Assembly (NCBI RefSeq): GCF_030656875.1
Contig: NZ_CP130943.1
Span: forward strand, 1,364,001-1,428,000
Direction: 5' to 3'
Source: Prescottella sp. R16
GTDB lineage: Bacteria; Actinomycetota; Actinomycetes; Mycobacteriales; Mycobacteriaceae
Length of the DNA stretch: 64,000 nucleotides
A program made the translations under genes and the position numbers. This document shows, piece by piece, positions 8,419 through 16,913 of this stretch; within the stretch, counting starts at the first letter, position 1, and the number at the start of each line of letters is the position of its first letter. The notes under the pieces were generated by a model. That model searched no databases, was not told where the DNA came from, and saw only the letters and a program-made list of their open reading frames with translations.

Positions 8419-9450
8419 ATGAGTGCTGTCACGAGTACCCGAATCGTTCTCGCCTCGAGACCGGACGGAGAGCCGAATCCCGGCAACTTCCGTACCGAGA
8501 CAACGAAATTGCCTGAACTGTCCGACGGGCAGGTGCTGCTGCGCACCGTGTACCTGTCGCTCGACCCGTATATGCGGGGGCGGATGAGTGCCGCCGAATC
8601 GTACGCCGACCCGGTCGAGGTGGGCGAGGTCATGGTCGGCGTCGTCGTCGCGCAGGTCGTCGAATCACGCAGCCCCGACGTCCCTTCCGGGTCGTACGTC
8701 CTGTCCTACAGCGGATGGCAGACCCACGCGGTGGCCGACGCCGGCTCGGTTCGTCTCCTCGATCCGGACGCGGCCCCGTTGTCCACCGCCCTGGGTGTGC
8801 TCGGGATGCCCGGTTTCACCGCCTACGCGGGACTGCTGCGGATCGGACGGCCGCAGCCCGGCGAAACCGTCGTCGTCGCGGCTGCGGCCGGCCCGGTCGG
8901 ATCCGCGGTGGGGCAGATCGCGAAGATCCATGGGGCCCGCGCCGTCGGCATCGCCGGCGGACCCGACAAGTGCGCGTATGTGCGCGACGAACTCGGGTTC
9001 GATGCCGTGATCGACCACCGCGCACCGGATTTCGCCGAGCAGTTGCGGGCCGCGGTGCCGGGCGGCATCGACGTCTACTTCGAGAACGTGGGCGGCCCGG
9101 TCACTGCGGCGGTGTTGCCGCTGCTCAATCTGTACGCGCGGATCCCGGTGTGCGGGTTGGTGTCCCAGTACAACGCTGCGACCGCTCCGGAGGGGCCGGA
9201 CCGGCTCCCGGCCTTCATGGGGCTGATCCTCACGAAGAGCCTCACCGTTCGCGGTTTCATCCAGTCCGAATTCGTCCGGGAGATGTACGCGGACTTCGAA
9301 CGCGACGCCTCCCGGTGGCTGTCCGAAGGACGGTTGAAGTACCGGGAGGACGTCGTCGACGGACTCGGGAACGCGCCCGAAGCGTTCCTGGGGATGTTGC
9401 ACGGCACGAACTTCGGGAAGCTCGTGGTCCGTGTCGGCCCCGAGGAGTGA
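8419..9450 (+). CDS. NADPH-dependent MDR oxidoreductase (CurA / leukotriene B4 dehydrogenase-like)
   Basis: Zinc-free medium-chain dehydrogenase/reductase of 343 residues. The LSLDPYMRGRM segment (about residue 43) is diagnostic for the CurA and prostaglandin-reductase branch, which reduces activated C=C bonds with NADPH. The nucleotide-binding site AAAGPVGSAVGQIAK is near residue 158, followed by AVGIAGGPDKC, and YFENVGGP near 218. ATG 8419 is supported by TACGGT at 8407-8412 six bases upstream. A long ORF extends upstream in this frame across the divergent dehydrogenase gene and is not coding. The physiological substrate, perhaps an enone or quinone, is unknown. Its 3' end meets that of tauD ten bases later. 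Confidence 0.88.
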   Translation: MSAVTSTRIVLASRPDGEPNPGNFRTETTKLPELSDGQVLLRTVYLSLDPYMRGRMSAAESYADPVEVGEVMVGVVVAQVVESRSPDVPSGSYVLSYSGWQTHAVADAGSVRLLDPDAAPLSTALGVLGMPGFTAYAGLLRIGRPQPGETVVVAAAAGPVGSAVGQIAKIHGARAVGIAGGPDKCAYVRDELGFDAVIDHRAPDFAEQLRAAVPGGIDVYFENVGGPVTAAVLPLLNLYARIPVCGLVSQYNAATAPEGPDRLPAFMGLILTKSLTVRGFIQSEFVREMYADFERDASRWLSEGRLKYREDVVDGLGNAPEAFLGMLHGTNFGKLVVRVGPEE

Positions 9451-9454
9451 GCGC

Positions 9455-9475
9455 CGGCGTCAGGACGTGACGCCG
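9455..9475. terminator. Hairpin between converging oxidoreductase and dioxygenase genes
   Basis: CGGCGTCA (9455-9462) pairs with TGACGCCG (9468-9475) around a five-base loop. It lies just after the plus-strand stop at 9450 and includes the minus-strand stop codon (9462-9460). There is no U-tract, as is common in high-GC actinobacteria, so termination function is likely but modest in confidence. Confidence 0.45.
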
Positions 9476-10422
9476 ACGGGCTTGTCACCCACGATCGAGA
9501 TGCGATCCATGACACGGCGGGCGGGGAAGTAGTCGCTGGAGGCGTAGTGCTGGCAGGTGCGGTTGTCCCAGAACGCGATCGTGTCGGGCTGCCACTGGAG
9601 ACGCACCTGGAACTCCGGCCGCTGGACGTGGCGGTACAGCATGCGCAGGAGGTCGTTGGACTCCTCCTCGGACACACCGAGAATGCGCTGTGTGAAGATC
9701 GAATTGACGAACAGCACGCGGCGCCCGGTCTCGGGGATCACCCGCACCACCGGATGTGTGACGGGCGGGAACGCCGGACGGAGCATCTCGACGGTCTCCG
9801 CCGGCATACCGCGGCCGAACGAGTTGATCCAGTCGTGCTCGGCCTCGAGGTGGTCGATACGTGCCCGGAGGTCCTCCGGAAGGAGGTCGTAGGCCGCTCC
9901 GGTGTCCGCCCACAGCGTGTCGCCGCCCACTTCTGGAACCTCGACGCCGCGCAGAACCGCTGCGAAGGAGGGGAATTCGTGCCAGGTGACATCGTTGTGC
10001 CACATGTTCTCGACGCCGGCCGCCATCGCATCCTTCGCGAGGGTCGCGACATCCGCGTCGCTCTGCCCGGGCTGGGTGTACTTGAAGAACGGGTGCTGTT
10101 CCAACTCGCCCCAGCGGGCGGCGAACGCGCGATGCTCGGCGCGGTCGATGTCCTGGTCCCGGAAGAACAGCACCTTCCACTCGAGCAGTGCCCGACGGAG
10201 CTCGGCGAACACGTCGTCGGACAGGTCGCCGGTCAGCCGGATCCCGGAGATCTCGGCGCCGATGGTCGGGGTCTTCGGGGTGAGCGAGAACAGCTCGTAG
10301 GGACGATCGTCGGCGGACTCGGTGGTGCGTCGCGCGACGAGCGGGCCCACGGCGTAGAGCGGGTCCGTCGGGCGCGGTTCGATGAAGGTCCGGAAGATGC
10401 CGGGATCGGCGGACGTGGTCAT
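9460..10422 (-). CDS. TauD/TfdA-family Fe(II)/2-oxoglutarate dioxygenase
   Basis: Non-haem iron dioxygenase of 320 residues; relatives hydroxylate taurine, alkyl sulfates or aryloxyalkanoates, using 2-oxoglutarate and oxygen. The iron facial triad is visible: His142 and Asp144 in MWHNDVTWHEF and His292 in FWDNRTCQHYAS, with ARRVMDR after it supplying the 2-oxoglutarate-binding arginine. The 2-oxoglutarate region GGDTLWADT is present. ATG 10422 overlaps the TGA of the upstream TetR gene (ATGA), so the pair is translationally coupled. An in-frame extension to 10509 lies inside the TetR gene and is not used. The substrate cannot be assigned; taurine dioxygenase or alkylsulfatase are the usual candidates. 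Confidence 0.88.
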   Translation of the reverse strand: MTTSADPGIFRTFIEPRPTDPLYAVGPLVARRTTESADDRPYELFSLTPKTPTIGAEISGIRLTGDLSDDVFAELRRALLEWKVLFFRDQDIDRAEHRAFAARWGELEQHPFFKYTQPGQSDADVATLAKDAMAAGVENMWHNDVTWHEFPSFAAVLRGVEVPEVGGDTLWADTGAAYDLLPEDLRARIDHLEAEHDWINSFGRGMPAETVEMLRPAFPPVTHPVVRVIPETGRRVLFVNSIFTQRILGVSEEESNDLLRMLYRHVQRPEFQVRLQWQPDTIAFWDNRTCQHYASSDYFPARRVMDRISIVGDKPVGVTS

Positions 10423-11087
10423 AGCGAAACTCCTTGGGGATCGGTCTGTTCCGTCGGATCTGGAGTGCTGTGTGGAACGGATGTGGGGGCCTCGAGCACG
10501 GCGACGCACGTGTCGATCAGGTCGGCGACGATCGCCGCGGTCTGCGCAGGCGTGCGATCGGTGCCCTCACGTGCCGCGAGAGACGCCATCGTGAGGAGGA
10601 CGACGTTGTCCGTGCGCCACGACGCGACCTCGTCCGGGGCGGGGCACAGGTCGGACAGCAGGTATTCCACCCGCCGATAGCTTTCCGCGCGAAGGTGTTT
10701 CCGGATCGTGTCGGCGAGTGCCGGATCGAACATCGCCTGCGCGAGGAACCGGGCGTAGCAGCTGCCGTCCCGGTAGAGGGTTTCCGCGGCCAGGGGCAGC
10801 ACGAGGGCCTCCACGGCGGCGCGGATCGTGGGGGCCGTGCCGGACGCATCGAGGTCGTCGAGCATGGCCCGGCGGCGGGTGTCGGCGGGCGTCATGCGCA
10901 GTTCGACGACGGCGTCGAGCAGTCCGTCGCGGGACCCGAAATGGTAGGTGGCGGCCGACTTGTTGGCCTGGCGGGCGACGAGCTGCACCTCCTTGAGGGT
11001 CAGCGCCGGTAGGCCGCGCTCGGCGACGATCCGTTCGGCCGCCTCGATCATGGCGTGGCGGGAAGTGGTGCGGGTCACACCATGCAC
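10419..11087 (-). CDS. TetR-family repressor coupled to the TauD-type dioxygenase
   Basis: TetR-type regulator of up to 222 residues. The N-terminal helix-turn-helix reads ALTLKEVQLVARQANKSAAT then YHFGSRDGLLDAVV, the classical recognition helix followed by the YxHF-like turn. The ligand domain is generic. Its stop overlaps the dioxygenase start by four bases, so it probably controls its own operon. The start is uncertain: GTG 11087 gives the longest product, but a TTGACA (minus strand 11114-11109) and TAACGT (11091-11086) spaced 17 bp would place transcription start near GTG 11078, which could be a leaderless start. A palindrome overlaps this region. Confidence 0.88.
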   Translation of the reverse strand: MHGVTRTTSRHAMIEAAERIVAERGLPALTLKEVQLVARQANKSAATYHFGSRDGLLDAVVELRMTPADTRRRAMLDDLDASGTAPTIRAAVEALVLPLAAETLYRDGSCYARFLAQAMFDPALADTIRKHLRAESYRRVEYLLSDLCPAPDEVASWRTDNVVLLTMASLAAREGTDRTPAQTAAIVADLIDTCVAVLEAPTSVPHSTPDPTEQTDPQGVSL

Positions 11088-11114
11088 GTTAAGGGTGAGT
11101 CCTTAATGTGTCAA
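11085..11114 (-). promoter_or_regulatory. Promoter and TetR-type operator of the tetR-tauD operon
   Basis: TTAAGG (11089-11094), six bases, CCTTAA (11101-11106) form a perfect inverted repeat; it extends outward with CAC/GTG (11085-11087, 11108-11110) across one mismatch. On the minus strand TTGACA (11114-11109) is separated by 17 bp from TAACGT (11091-11086). The palindrome fills the spacer and the -10, so a bound TetR dimer would block RNA polymerase. This is the expected layout of autoregulation. Confidence 0.65.
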
Positions 11115-11142
11115 CGGTGCGATGCCGCCGCGGGCCCGGCCG

Positions 11143-11952
11143 TCACCGCGCGTCGCGGAACATCGGCTCCCGCTTCTCGCGCCGTGCGGCCGTGGCCTCC
11201 TCGAAGTTGTCGGTGAGCAGCCGGATCAGCAGCTGGCCGAGCCCTTCCTGGTTCATGTGCTGGGCGAGCGACGACGCGTCGAGCCCCGACCACAGGGTGC
11301 GTTTGGTGAGTTCGACGCCGGGGCGGGAGAACTTCGCGATCTGCTGCGCGAGATCGAAAGCCTCCTCGAGCAGGTCCTCGCCGGCGACGATGCGGGAGAC
11401 GAGCCCGATGCGGGCGGCCTCGTCGGCGTCGACGTCCCGCCCGGTGAGCATGATCTCGAACGCCCGGGACGCCCCGATCGCCCGCGGCAGCAGATAGCTC
11501 AGACCCAGTTCGCTGGCCGTCAGGCCGTTGTTGATCCCGGCCGCCCGGAAGTACGCCTCCGGGGCGGCGAGCCGGATGTCGGCGGCCATCGACAGGCAGA
11601 ATCCGCCGCCGATCGCGGCACCGTTCACCGCCGCGATCACCGGCTGATGCATCTTCCGCAGCGTCAGGACGACGTCGTCGAGCAGTTCCATCGACCGCAG
11701 CGCCACCGTGGGACGGGTCAACCCGTCGGTGTGCGGAACCGGTCCGGCCGAGGTCTGGTCGGCGCCCGAACAGAAACCGCGGCCGGCGCCGGTGACCACG
11801 ACGGCCCGCACCGCGTTGTCGTTGCTGATCTCCTCGAGGGCTTCCCGGAACGGGACCATCACGTCGAACGCCATCGCGTTCATCCGGTCCGGGCGGTTCA
11901 GGGTCACCAGTGCGATGTTGTCGCGGGGCCGGTCGACGACGATGAAACTCAA
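11143..11952 (-). CDS. Enoyl-CoA hydratase/isomerase family protein
   Basis: Crotonase-fold protein of 269 residues. The oxyanion-hole elements are visible: GRGFCSGAD near residue 58 and NGAAIGGGFCLSMAADIRLA near 115. Typical reactions are hydration of trans-2-enoyl-CoA in beta-oxidation, but the fold also does isomerisation and other chemistry; the second catalytic acid aligns with AGINNGLTASELGLSY, where the usual Glu/Asp positions are only partly conserved, so the exact reaction is open. The start codon is TTG at 11952, chosen because GGAGGA lies seven bases upstream and because the protein begins MSFIVVDRP with normal homology. It stands alone between the TetR operon and the permease. Confidence 0.85.
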   Translation of the reverse strand: MSFIVVDRPRDNIALVTLNRPDRMNAMAFDVMVPFREALEEISNDNAVRAVVVTGAGRGFCSGADQTSAGPVPHTDGLTRPTVALRSMELLDDVVLTLRKMHQPVIAAVNGAAIGGGFCLSMAADIRLAAPEAYFRAAGINNGLTASELGLSYLLPRAIGASRAFEIMLTGRDVDADEAARIGLVSRIVAGEDLLEEAFDLAQQIAKFSRPGVELTKRTLWSGLDASSLAQHMNQEGLGQLLIRLLTDNFEEATAARREKREPMFRDAR

Positions 11953-11991
11953 CGGGCTTCCTCCTGCGGGCGGCGGCGATGATCGCCGACG

Positions 11992-13383
11992 TTACGCCGC
12001 AGGAGCGTCCGCTGTGCCCGTTCCGGCCGATGCCTTCCGGCGCCCGTGGACCAGGGCGATGGCGAGGATCACCAGGAACAGCACGGTCGTGGAGATCAGC
12101 TGTTTGCGGGCGTCGTCGTCGAAGGCCATGAGCACCACGAACGCTGCCAGCAGTGCCAACGTGAGATAACTCAGGTACGGGAACAGCCACATCCGCACCG
12201 AGAGCTTTCCCTCGGCTTCGAGCGGCCGTCGCAGCCGCAGGTGCGCGACCACGATGAACACCCAGATCACCAGCAGAGCCGCCCCGACCGCGTTGAGCAG
12301 GATGCCGAGCAGCGAATCGGGGAGCAGCCAGTTGAGCAGGACGCTGACGAACCCGAAGAACACCGACAGGAGCACCGCGTTGGTGGGCACCCCGGACTTG
12401 GACAGGGTGCCGAGCGCCTTCGGTCCGTCACCGCGGCGGGCCAGTGCGAACGCCATGCGGGAGGTGCCGTAGACGTTCGCGTTGAACGCCGACAGCAGGG
12501 CGATCACCACGACGAGTTCCATCAGCCCGGCCACGTACGGGATGTTCGCGAGCTCGAGGACGGCGACGAACGGGCTGTCGACCAGTTCGGGATCGTTCCA
12601 CGGCAGCAGGAACACCATGATCGCGATCGCGCCGACGTAGAAGACGCTGATCCGCCACATGACGCTGCGGACCGCGGTGCCGATGGCCCGCTCCGGGTCC
12701 TTCGACTCGGCGGCCGCGATCGTGACGATCTCGATGCCACCGAACGCGAACGCCACGACGAGCAGGCCGGCGGCGATACCGGCGAAGCCGTTGGGCATGA
12801 AGCCGCCGTCGCCGAGGAAATGTGTGAACCCGACGGGGTCGGTGCCGGGCAGCAGGCCGAACACGAGCAGCACACCGACGACGAGGAATCCGATGATCGC
12901 AGCGATCTTCAGGGCCGCGAACCAGAATTCGAACTCGCCGAAGTTGCTGACCTTCGCGAGGTTGACGACCGCGAAGAACGTCACGAACACCAGCGCGATC
13001 ACCCATTGTGGGATGCCCGGCAGCCAGTCGTTCACGATCGCGGAGGCGCCGGTGATCTCGGCGCCCAGCACCATGATCAGCATGAACCAGTACAGCCAGC
13101 CCATCGTGAAGCCGGCCCAGTCGCCGATGCCGATGCGCGCGTAGTGCGCGAACGATCCGCTCGCCGGCACGGCCGCGCCCATCTCGCCGAGCATGCGCAT
13201 TACGCACACCACGACGAAACCGGCGAGGACGTAGGAGACCAGGACGGCCGGGCCGGCCTTCGAGATCCCGACGCCGGTACCGAGGAAGAGTCCGGCGCCG
13301 ATGGCGGACCCCAGGCCCATCATCGTCAGATGGCGGACCTGGAGGCCGTGCCCGAGCGTGGTCGGGGTCTCGCTGTCGCTCAC
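11992..13383 (-). CDS. APC-family amino acid permease
   Basis: Cytoplasmic-membrane amino acid/proton symporter of 463 residues with about 12 predicted helices. The signature of the amino-acid transporter family is near the N-terminus: MMGLGSAIGAGLFLGTGVGI followed by KAGPAVLVSYVLAG. The AnsP/AroP/GabP branch is the closest by eye; the substrate is not decided. The GTG start at 13383 shares one base with the TAG stop of dapD (TAGTG), so it is probably translated from the dapD transcript. A link to lysine or diaminopimelate uptake is suggested only by this coupling. The last residues form a basic cytosolic tail. Confidence 0.88.
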   Translation of the reverse strand: MSDSETPTTLGHGLQVRHLTMMGLGSAIGAGLFLGTGVGISKAGPAVLVSYVLAGFVVVCVMRMLGEMGAAVPASGSFAHYARIGIGDWAGFTMGWLYWFMLIMVLGAEITGASAIVNDWLPGIPQWVIALVFVTFFAVVNLAKVSNFGEFEFWFAALKIAAIIGFLVVGVLLVFGLLPGTDPVGFTHFLGDGGFMPNGFAGIAAGLLVVAFAFGGIEIVTIAAAESKDPERAIGTAVRSVMWRISVFYVGAIAIMVFLLPWNDPELVDSPFVAVLELANIPYVAGLMELVVVIALLSAFNANVYGTSRMAFALARRGDGPKALGTLSKSGVPTNAVLLSVFFGFVSVLLNWLLPDSLLGILLNAVGAALLVIWVFIVVAHLRLRRPLEAEGKLSVRMWLFPYLSYLTLALLAAFVVLMAFDDDARKQLISTTVLFLVILAIALVHGRRKASAGTGTADAPAA

Positions 13384-14336
13384 TAGTCGTTGGCGTGCAG
13401 TGCCGCGTTCAGCTCCACACCGGTGCCCTTGTGGGGGACCACCTCGACGGTGCCCGACACCGAGTTGCGGCGGAAGAGGATGTTCGACTGCCCGGTCAGG
13501 TCGGCGGCCTTGACGACGGTGCCGTCCGGGCCGGTGACCTTGGTGCCGGCGGTCACGTACAGGCCGGCCTCGACCACGCAGTCGTTGCCGAGCGAGATAC
13601 CCAGACCGGCGTTGGCGCCGAGCAGGCAGCGTTCGCCGACCGAGATGACCTGCTTGCCGCCGCCCGACAGGGTGCCCATGATCGAGGCGCCGCCACCGAC
13701 GTCGGAGCCGTCACCGACGACGACGCCCGCCGAGATTCGGCCCTCGACCATCGAGTTGCCGAGCGTGCCGGCGTTGAAGTTCACGAAGCCCTCGTGCATG
13801 ACGGTGGTGCCGCTCGCGAGGTGGGCGCCCAGACGGACCCGTCCGGCGTCGGCGATGCGGACACCCGACGGCACGACGTAGTCGACCATGCGCGGGAACT
13901 TGTCGACACCGAACACGGTGACCGGGCCGCGGATCCGTAGGCGCGAGCGCACCAGTTCGAAGCCGTCCACCGCGCACGGGCCGAAGTTGGTCCACACCAC
14001 GTTCGCCAGCAGCCCGAACAGTCCGTCGAGGTTGACGCCGTGCGGGGCGACCAGGCGGTGGGACAGCAGGTGCAGGCGCAGGTACGCGTCGTGCGCGTCG
14101 ACCGGGGGAGCCGACAGATCGGTGATCGTCGTGCGGACGACCACCTGGTCGACCTCGCGGGCCTCGTCCTTGCCGGCGAGCAGCGCCAGGTCGGACGGGA
14201 TGTCGGTGCCTTCGAGTGCGACGGTCCCGTTGTCCTGGTACTCACCCAGTTCGGGGGCCGGGTACCAGGTGTCGAGAACCGTGCCCGACGCGGTCACGTT
14301 GGCGACGCCTACTGCAGTTGCTCCCTGTGCACTCAC
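13383..14336 (-). CDS. dapD: Tetrahydrodipicolinate N-succinyltransferase
   Basis: Acyltransferase of 317 residues that succinylates tetrahydrodipicolinate with succinyl-CoA in the DAP/lysine pathway, upstream of DapC and DapE. The C-terminal half shows the left-handed beta-helix hexapeptide pattern, for example [31 protein letters not shown] and [14 protein letters not shown], and the family tail with [11 protein letters not shown] 14336 is supported by TACCCT (minus 14350-14345) eight bases upstream; the ORF continues upstream across dapE's start region without homology. dapE reads divergently from 14373. The amino acid permease follows with a one-base overlap. Length is that of actinobacterial DapD. 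Confidence 0.94.
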   Translation of the reverse strand: MSAQGATAVGVANVTASGTVLDTWYPAPELGEYQDNGTVALEGTDIPSDLALLAGKDEAREVDQVVVRTTITDLSAPPVDAHDAYLRLHLLSHRLVAPHGVNLDGLFGLLANVVWTNFGPCAVDGFELVRSRLRIRGPVTVFGVDKFPRMVDYVVPSGVRIADAGRVRLGAHLASGTTVMHEGFVNFNAGTLGNSMVEGRISAGVVVGDGSDVGGGASIMGTLSGGGKQVISVGERCLLGANAGLGISLGNDCVVEAGLYVTAGTKVTGPDGTVVKAADLTGQSNILFRRNSVSGTVEVVPHKGTGVELNAALHAND

Positions 14337-14372
14337 GGGGATCCAGGGTACGCGACGGCCTACGCTGGACCG
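14337..14372. promoter_or_regulatory. Compact divergent dapD/dapE promoter region
   Basis: Only 36 bp separate the two start codons. TACGCT at 14361-14366 lies six bases before the dapE GTG; on the other strand TACCCT (14350-14345) lies eight bases before the dapD GTG. Both fit -10 elements of leaderless transcripts. The corresponding -35 regions would fall near 14338-14343 for dapE and 14368-14373 for dapD, that is, on top of the opposing promoter and start. Confidence 0.6.
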
Positions 14373-15455
14373 GTGAGCCTCCTCGATCTGCACGCCGACC
14401 CCATCGATCTCACTGCCGCTCTGGTGGACATTCCCAGCGTGTCCCGGGACGAGAACGTCATCGCCGACGCCGTCGAGGCGGCGCTGCGGGAACAGACGTC
14501 CGGTTTCGAGGTGGTCCGCAGCGGCAACGCCGTCCTCGCCCGCACGAACCGGGGGCTGCCGAGCCGGGTGATGCTCGCCGGGCACCTCGACACCGTGCCG
14601 ATCGCCGACAACGTGCCGTCCCGCCGCACCGTCGACGAGCGCGGGGACCTGCTGCACGGGTGCGGCACCGTCGACATGAAGTCCGGTGACGCCGTGTTCC
14701 TGCACCTGGCGGCCACCGTCTCCGATCTCGCGCACGATCTGACGCTCGTCTTCTACGACTGCGAGGAGATCGCGGCGCAGTACAACGGGCTCGGCCGTAT
14801 CGAACGCGAGCTACCGGACTGGCTGCGGGCCGACGTCGCGATCCTCGGGGAGCCGACGGCCGGGTTCATCGAGGCCGGCTGCCAGGGCACGCTGCGGGTG
14901 CGGTTGACGGCGTCCGGGACGCGCGCCCACTCGGCTCGCTCCTGGCTCGGCGACAACGCGATCCACAAGTTCGCGCCGGTGCTCGAGCGGCTCGCGGCGT
15001 ACGAGGCGCGGTCGATCGACATCGACGGCTGTGTCTACCGCGAGGGCCTGTCCGCGGTCCGGATCGCCGGCGGCGTCGCCGGCAACGTCGTCCCCGATGT
15101 CGCGGACATGGACGTCAACTTCCGTTTCGCGCCCGACCGCAGTGTCGAGCAGGCGACCGGGCACGTGCACGGCGTGTTCGACGGACTGGGCCTCGGTTTC
15201 GAGGTCACCGATGCCTCGCCGGGCGCGCTGCCGGGGCTGTCGCATCCTGCGGCCGCCGCGTTGATCGAGGCGGCCGGGGGGCAGTACCGCGCCAAGTACG
15301 GCTGGACCGACGTCTCCCGGTTCTCGGCGCTCGGCATCCCGGCCGTCAACTACGGTCCCGGCGATCCGAACCTCGCGCACAAGCGCGACGAGCACGTTCC
15401 GGTGGGGCAGATCACCGACGTCACGGCGGTGCTGCGCGGCTACCTGTCCGCGTGA
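14373..15455 (+). CDS. dapE: Succinyl-diaminopimelate desuccinylase
   Basis: Zinc-dependent M20 peptidase-family enzyme of 360 residues releasing succinate from N-succinyl-LL-diaminopimelate. Metal ligands are recognisable: His in LAGHLDTVP (about residue 72), Asp in [10 protein letters not shown] (about 98), the catalytic YDCEE (about 132), ILGEPT (about 160) and a C-terminal histidine in [12 protein letters not shown]. The dimerisation (lid) domain lies between. GTG 14373 was chosen from homology and TACGCT six bases upstream. Together with dapC and dapD, three steps of the succinylase branch are present in this window. The next gene, a LOG protein, follows 17 bases downstream. Confidence 0.94.
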   Translation: MSLLDLHADPIDLTAALVDIPSVSRDENVIADAVEAALREQTSGFEVVRSGNAVLARTNRGLPSRVMLAGHLDTVPIADNVPSRRTVDERGDLLHGCGTVDMKSGDAVFLHLAATVSDLAHDLTLVFYDCEEIAAQYNGLGRIERELPDWLRADVAILGEPTAGFIEAGCQGTLRVRLTASGTRAHSARSWLGDNAIHKFAPVLERLAAYEARSIDIDGCVYREGLSAVRIAGGVAGNVVPDVADMDVNFRFAPDRSVEQATGHVHGVFDGLGLGFEVTDASPGALPGLSHPAAAALIEAAGGQYRAKYGWTDVSRFSALGIPAVNYGPGDPNLAHKRDEHVPVGQITDVTAVLRGYLSA

Positions 15456-15472
15456 GCACATAACCTGGCCGC

Positions 15473-16279
15473 ATGGCACCAGAGAAGAAGGCCGGAGCGG
15501 CCCGGCACGGGCACGCCTCGGTTCGGCACCGCGGCCCGGTGATGCTGCGGCGCGACCGCAAGGAAGAGTTCACCAACGCCGATCGCAGGCTGCTCGATCA
15601 GCGTGGTCCCACCGATTGGGTCCACACCGACCCGTGGCGGGTGCTGCGCATCCAGAGCGAATTCGTCGAGGGCTTCGGCGCGCTCGCGGAGGTGCCGCGG
15701 GCGGTCACCGTGTTCGGTTCGGCGCGCACCGGCGAGGGGACCACGGAGTATGCGCAGTCCCGGGAACTCGGTGCGGCGCTCGTCGCGGCCGGGTACGCCG
15801 TCATCACCGGGGGCGGACCGGGCGTCATGGAGGCCGCGAACCGCGGCGCCAGTGAGAGCGGCGGCTACTCGATCGGCCTCGGTATCGAGCTGCCGTTCGA
15901 GCAGGGCCTCAACGACTGGGTCGATCTCGGCGTCAACTTCCGCTACTTCTTCGCCCGTAAGACGATGTTCGTCAAGTACTCGCAGGCGTTCATCTGCATG
16001 CCCGGCGGTTTCGGCACTCTCGACGAACTGTTCGAGGCCCTGACCCTGGTGCAGACCCGCAAGATCACCCGGTTCCCGATCGTGCTCATGGGCACCGAGT
16101 TCTGGTCGGGTCTCGTGGACTGGCTGCGGGCCTCTCTCGAACGGACCGGGAAGATCTCGCCCGGCGACATCGACCTCATCCACCTCACGGACAGTGTCGA
16201 GGAGGCGGTGCGCATCGTCGTCGACGCCCAACAGGGTGCGGACGCCGCGGCACTGCTCGGCGACGAGGACGAGTGGTGA
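15473..16279 (+). CDS. LOG-family (TIGR00730) nucleotide phosphoribohydrolase-like protein, longer paralogue
   Basis: Rossmann-fold protein of 268 residues in the LOG group, once called lysine decarboxylase. Characterised relatives release a base from cytokinin riboside monophosphate or other nucleotides. Diagnostic motifs are VITGGGPGVMEAANRGA (about residue 116), FARKTMFVKYS (about 160) and PGGFGTLDELFE (about 176). It carries an extra basic N-terminal segment of some 75 residues compared with the short paralogue that follows. TAACCT at 15461-15466, six bases before ATG 15473, fits a leaderless start. Its stop is overlapped by the start of the second LOG gene. The natural substrate is not evident. 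Confidence 0.85.
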   Translation: MAPEKKAGAARHGHASVRHRGPVMLRRDRKEEFTNADRRLLDQRGPTDWVHTDPWRVLRIQSEFVEGFGALAEVPRAVTVFGSARTGEGTTEYAQSRELGAALVAAGYAVITGGGPGVMEAANRGASESGGYSIGLGIELPFEQGLNDWVDLGVNFRYFFARKTMFVKYSQAFICMPGGFGTLDELFEALTLVQTRKITRFPIVLMGTEFWSGLVDWLRASLERTGKISPGDIDLIHLTDSVEEAVRIVVDAQQGADAAALLGDEDEW

Positions 16280-16821
16280 GCGGCGACAAGTTCGCGGTCT
16301 GCGTGTACTGCGCGTCCGGACCGGTCGACGACCGCTACCTGGCCCTGGCGGCCGAGGTGGGGACGGAGATCGGGCGTCGCGGCTGGCAACTGGTGTCCGG
16401 CGGTGGCAACGTCTCGATGATGGGGGCGGTCGCGACCGCGGCCCGGGAAGCCGGGGCGTGGACCGTCGGCGTCATACCGAAAGCGTTGGTGCACAAGGAG
16501 GTCGCCGATGTCGACGCCGACGAGCTGATCGTCACCGACACGATGCGTGAACGCAAGCGGATCATGGACGAGCGGGCCGACGCCTTCGTCACGCTGCCCG
16601 GGGGGATCGGCACGCTCGAGGAGCTGTTCGAGACGTGGACGGCCGGATATCTCGGCATACACGACAAGCCCGTCGTGCTGCTCGATCCCGTGGACCACTT
16701 CCGGGGGCTGCTGGACTGGCTCGAGGGCCTGAAGCCGGGCGGTTTCGTGGCGCAGCGGGCGCTCGACGGTCTGGTCGTCACGAGTGATGTCGAGTCGGCG
16801 ATGGATGCCTGTACCAGGTGA
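16276..16821 (+). CDS. LOG-family nucleotide phosphoribohydrolase, short paralogue
   Basis: LOG protein of 181 residues and canonical length, matching the Rv1205 type recalled from M. tuberculosis, for which cytokinin-releasing activity has been described. Motifs are VSGGGNVSMMGAVA (about residue 36), RERKRIMDERAD (about 87) and LPGGIGTLEELFETW (about 102). GTG 16276 is preferred because GAGGA at 16265-16269 is six bases upstream; GTG 16273 directly before it would also be in frame. Either start overlaps the preceding LOG stop, so the two paralogues are translationally coupled. Downstream lies the fadD6 control region. Confidence 0.88.
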   Translation: MSGDKFAVCVYCASGPVDDRYLALAAEVGTEIGRRGWQLVSGGGNVSMMGAVATAAREAGAWTVGVIPKALVHKEVADVDADELIVTDTMRERKRIMDERADAFVTLPGGIGTLEELFETWTAGYLGIHDKPVVLLDPVDHFRGLLDWLEGLKPGGFVAQRALDGLVVTSDVESAMDACTR

Positions 16822-16861
16822 AACCGGTTCCTGTCGAGGGGTTCCGGGGCCGGGGCGCAAA

Positions 16862-16883
16862 GGTTACTGTGAAGTAAGGTAAC
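16862..16883. promoter_or_regulatory. Operator-like palindrome upstream of fadD6
   Basis: GGTTACT (16862-16868), GTGA, AGTAAGG (16873-16879) contain the perfect inverted repeat TTACT-N4-AGTAA; a second GTAAC follows at 16879-16883 and mirrors the left GTTAC. The element lies 31 bases before the fadD6 start. The same GGTTACT-N4-AGTAA sequence occurs upstream of the malic enzyme gene at 38571-38588, which argues for a common regulator. Confidence 0.55.
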
Positions 16884-16913
16884 GCCCCCGTCCCCGCCTC
16901 GAGAAGGATGCCG

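Noticed and set aside
12046..13386. 446-codon plus-strand frame opposite the amino acid permease
   Set aside because: Antisense shadow, His/Glu/Gln-rich pseudo-sequence; the permease frame shows proper membrane helices.
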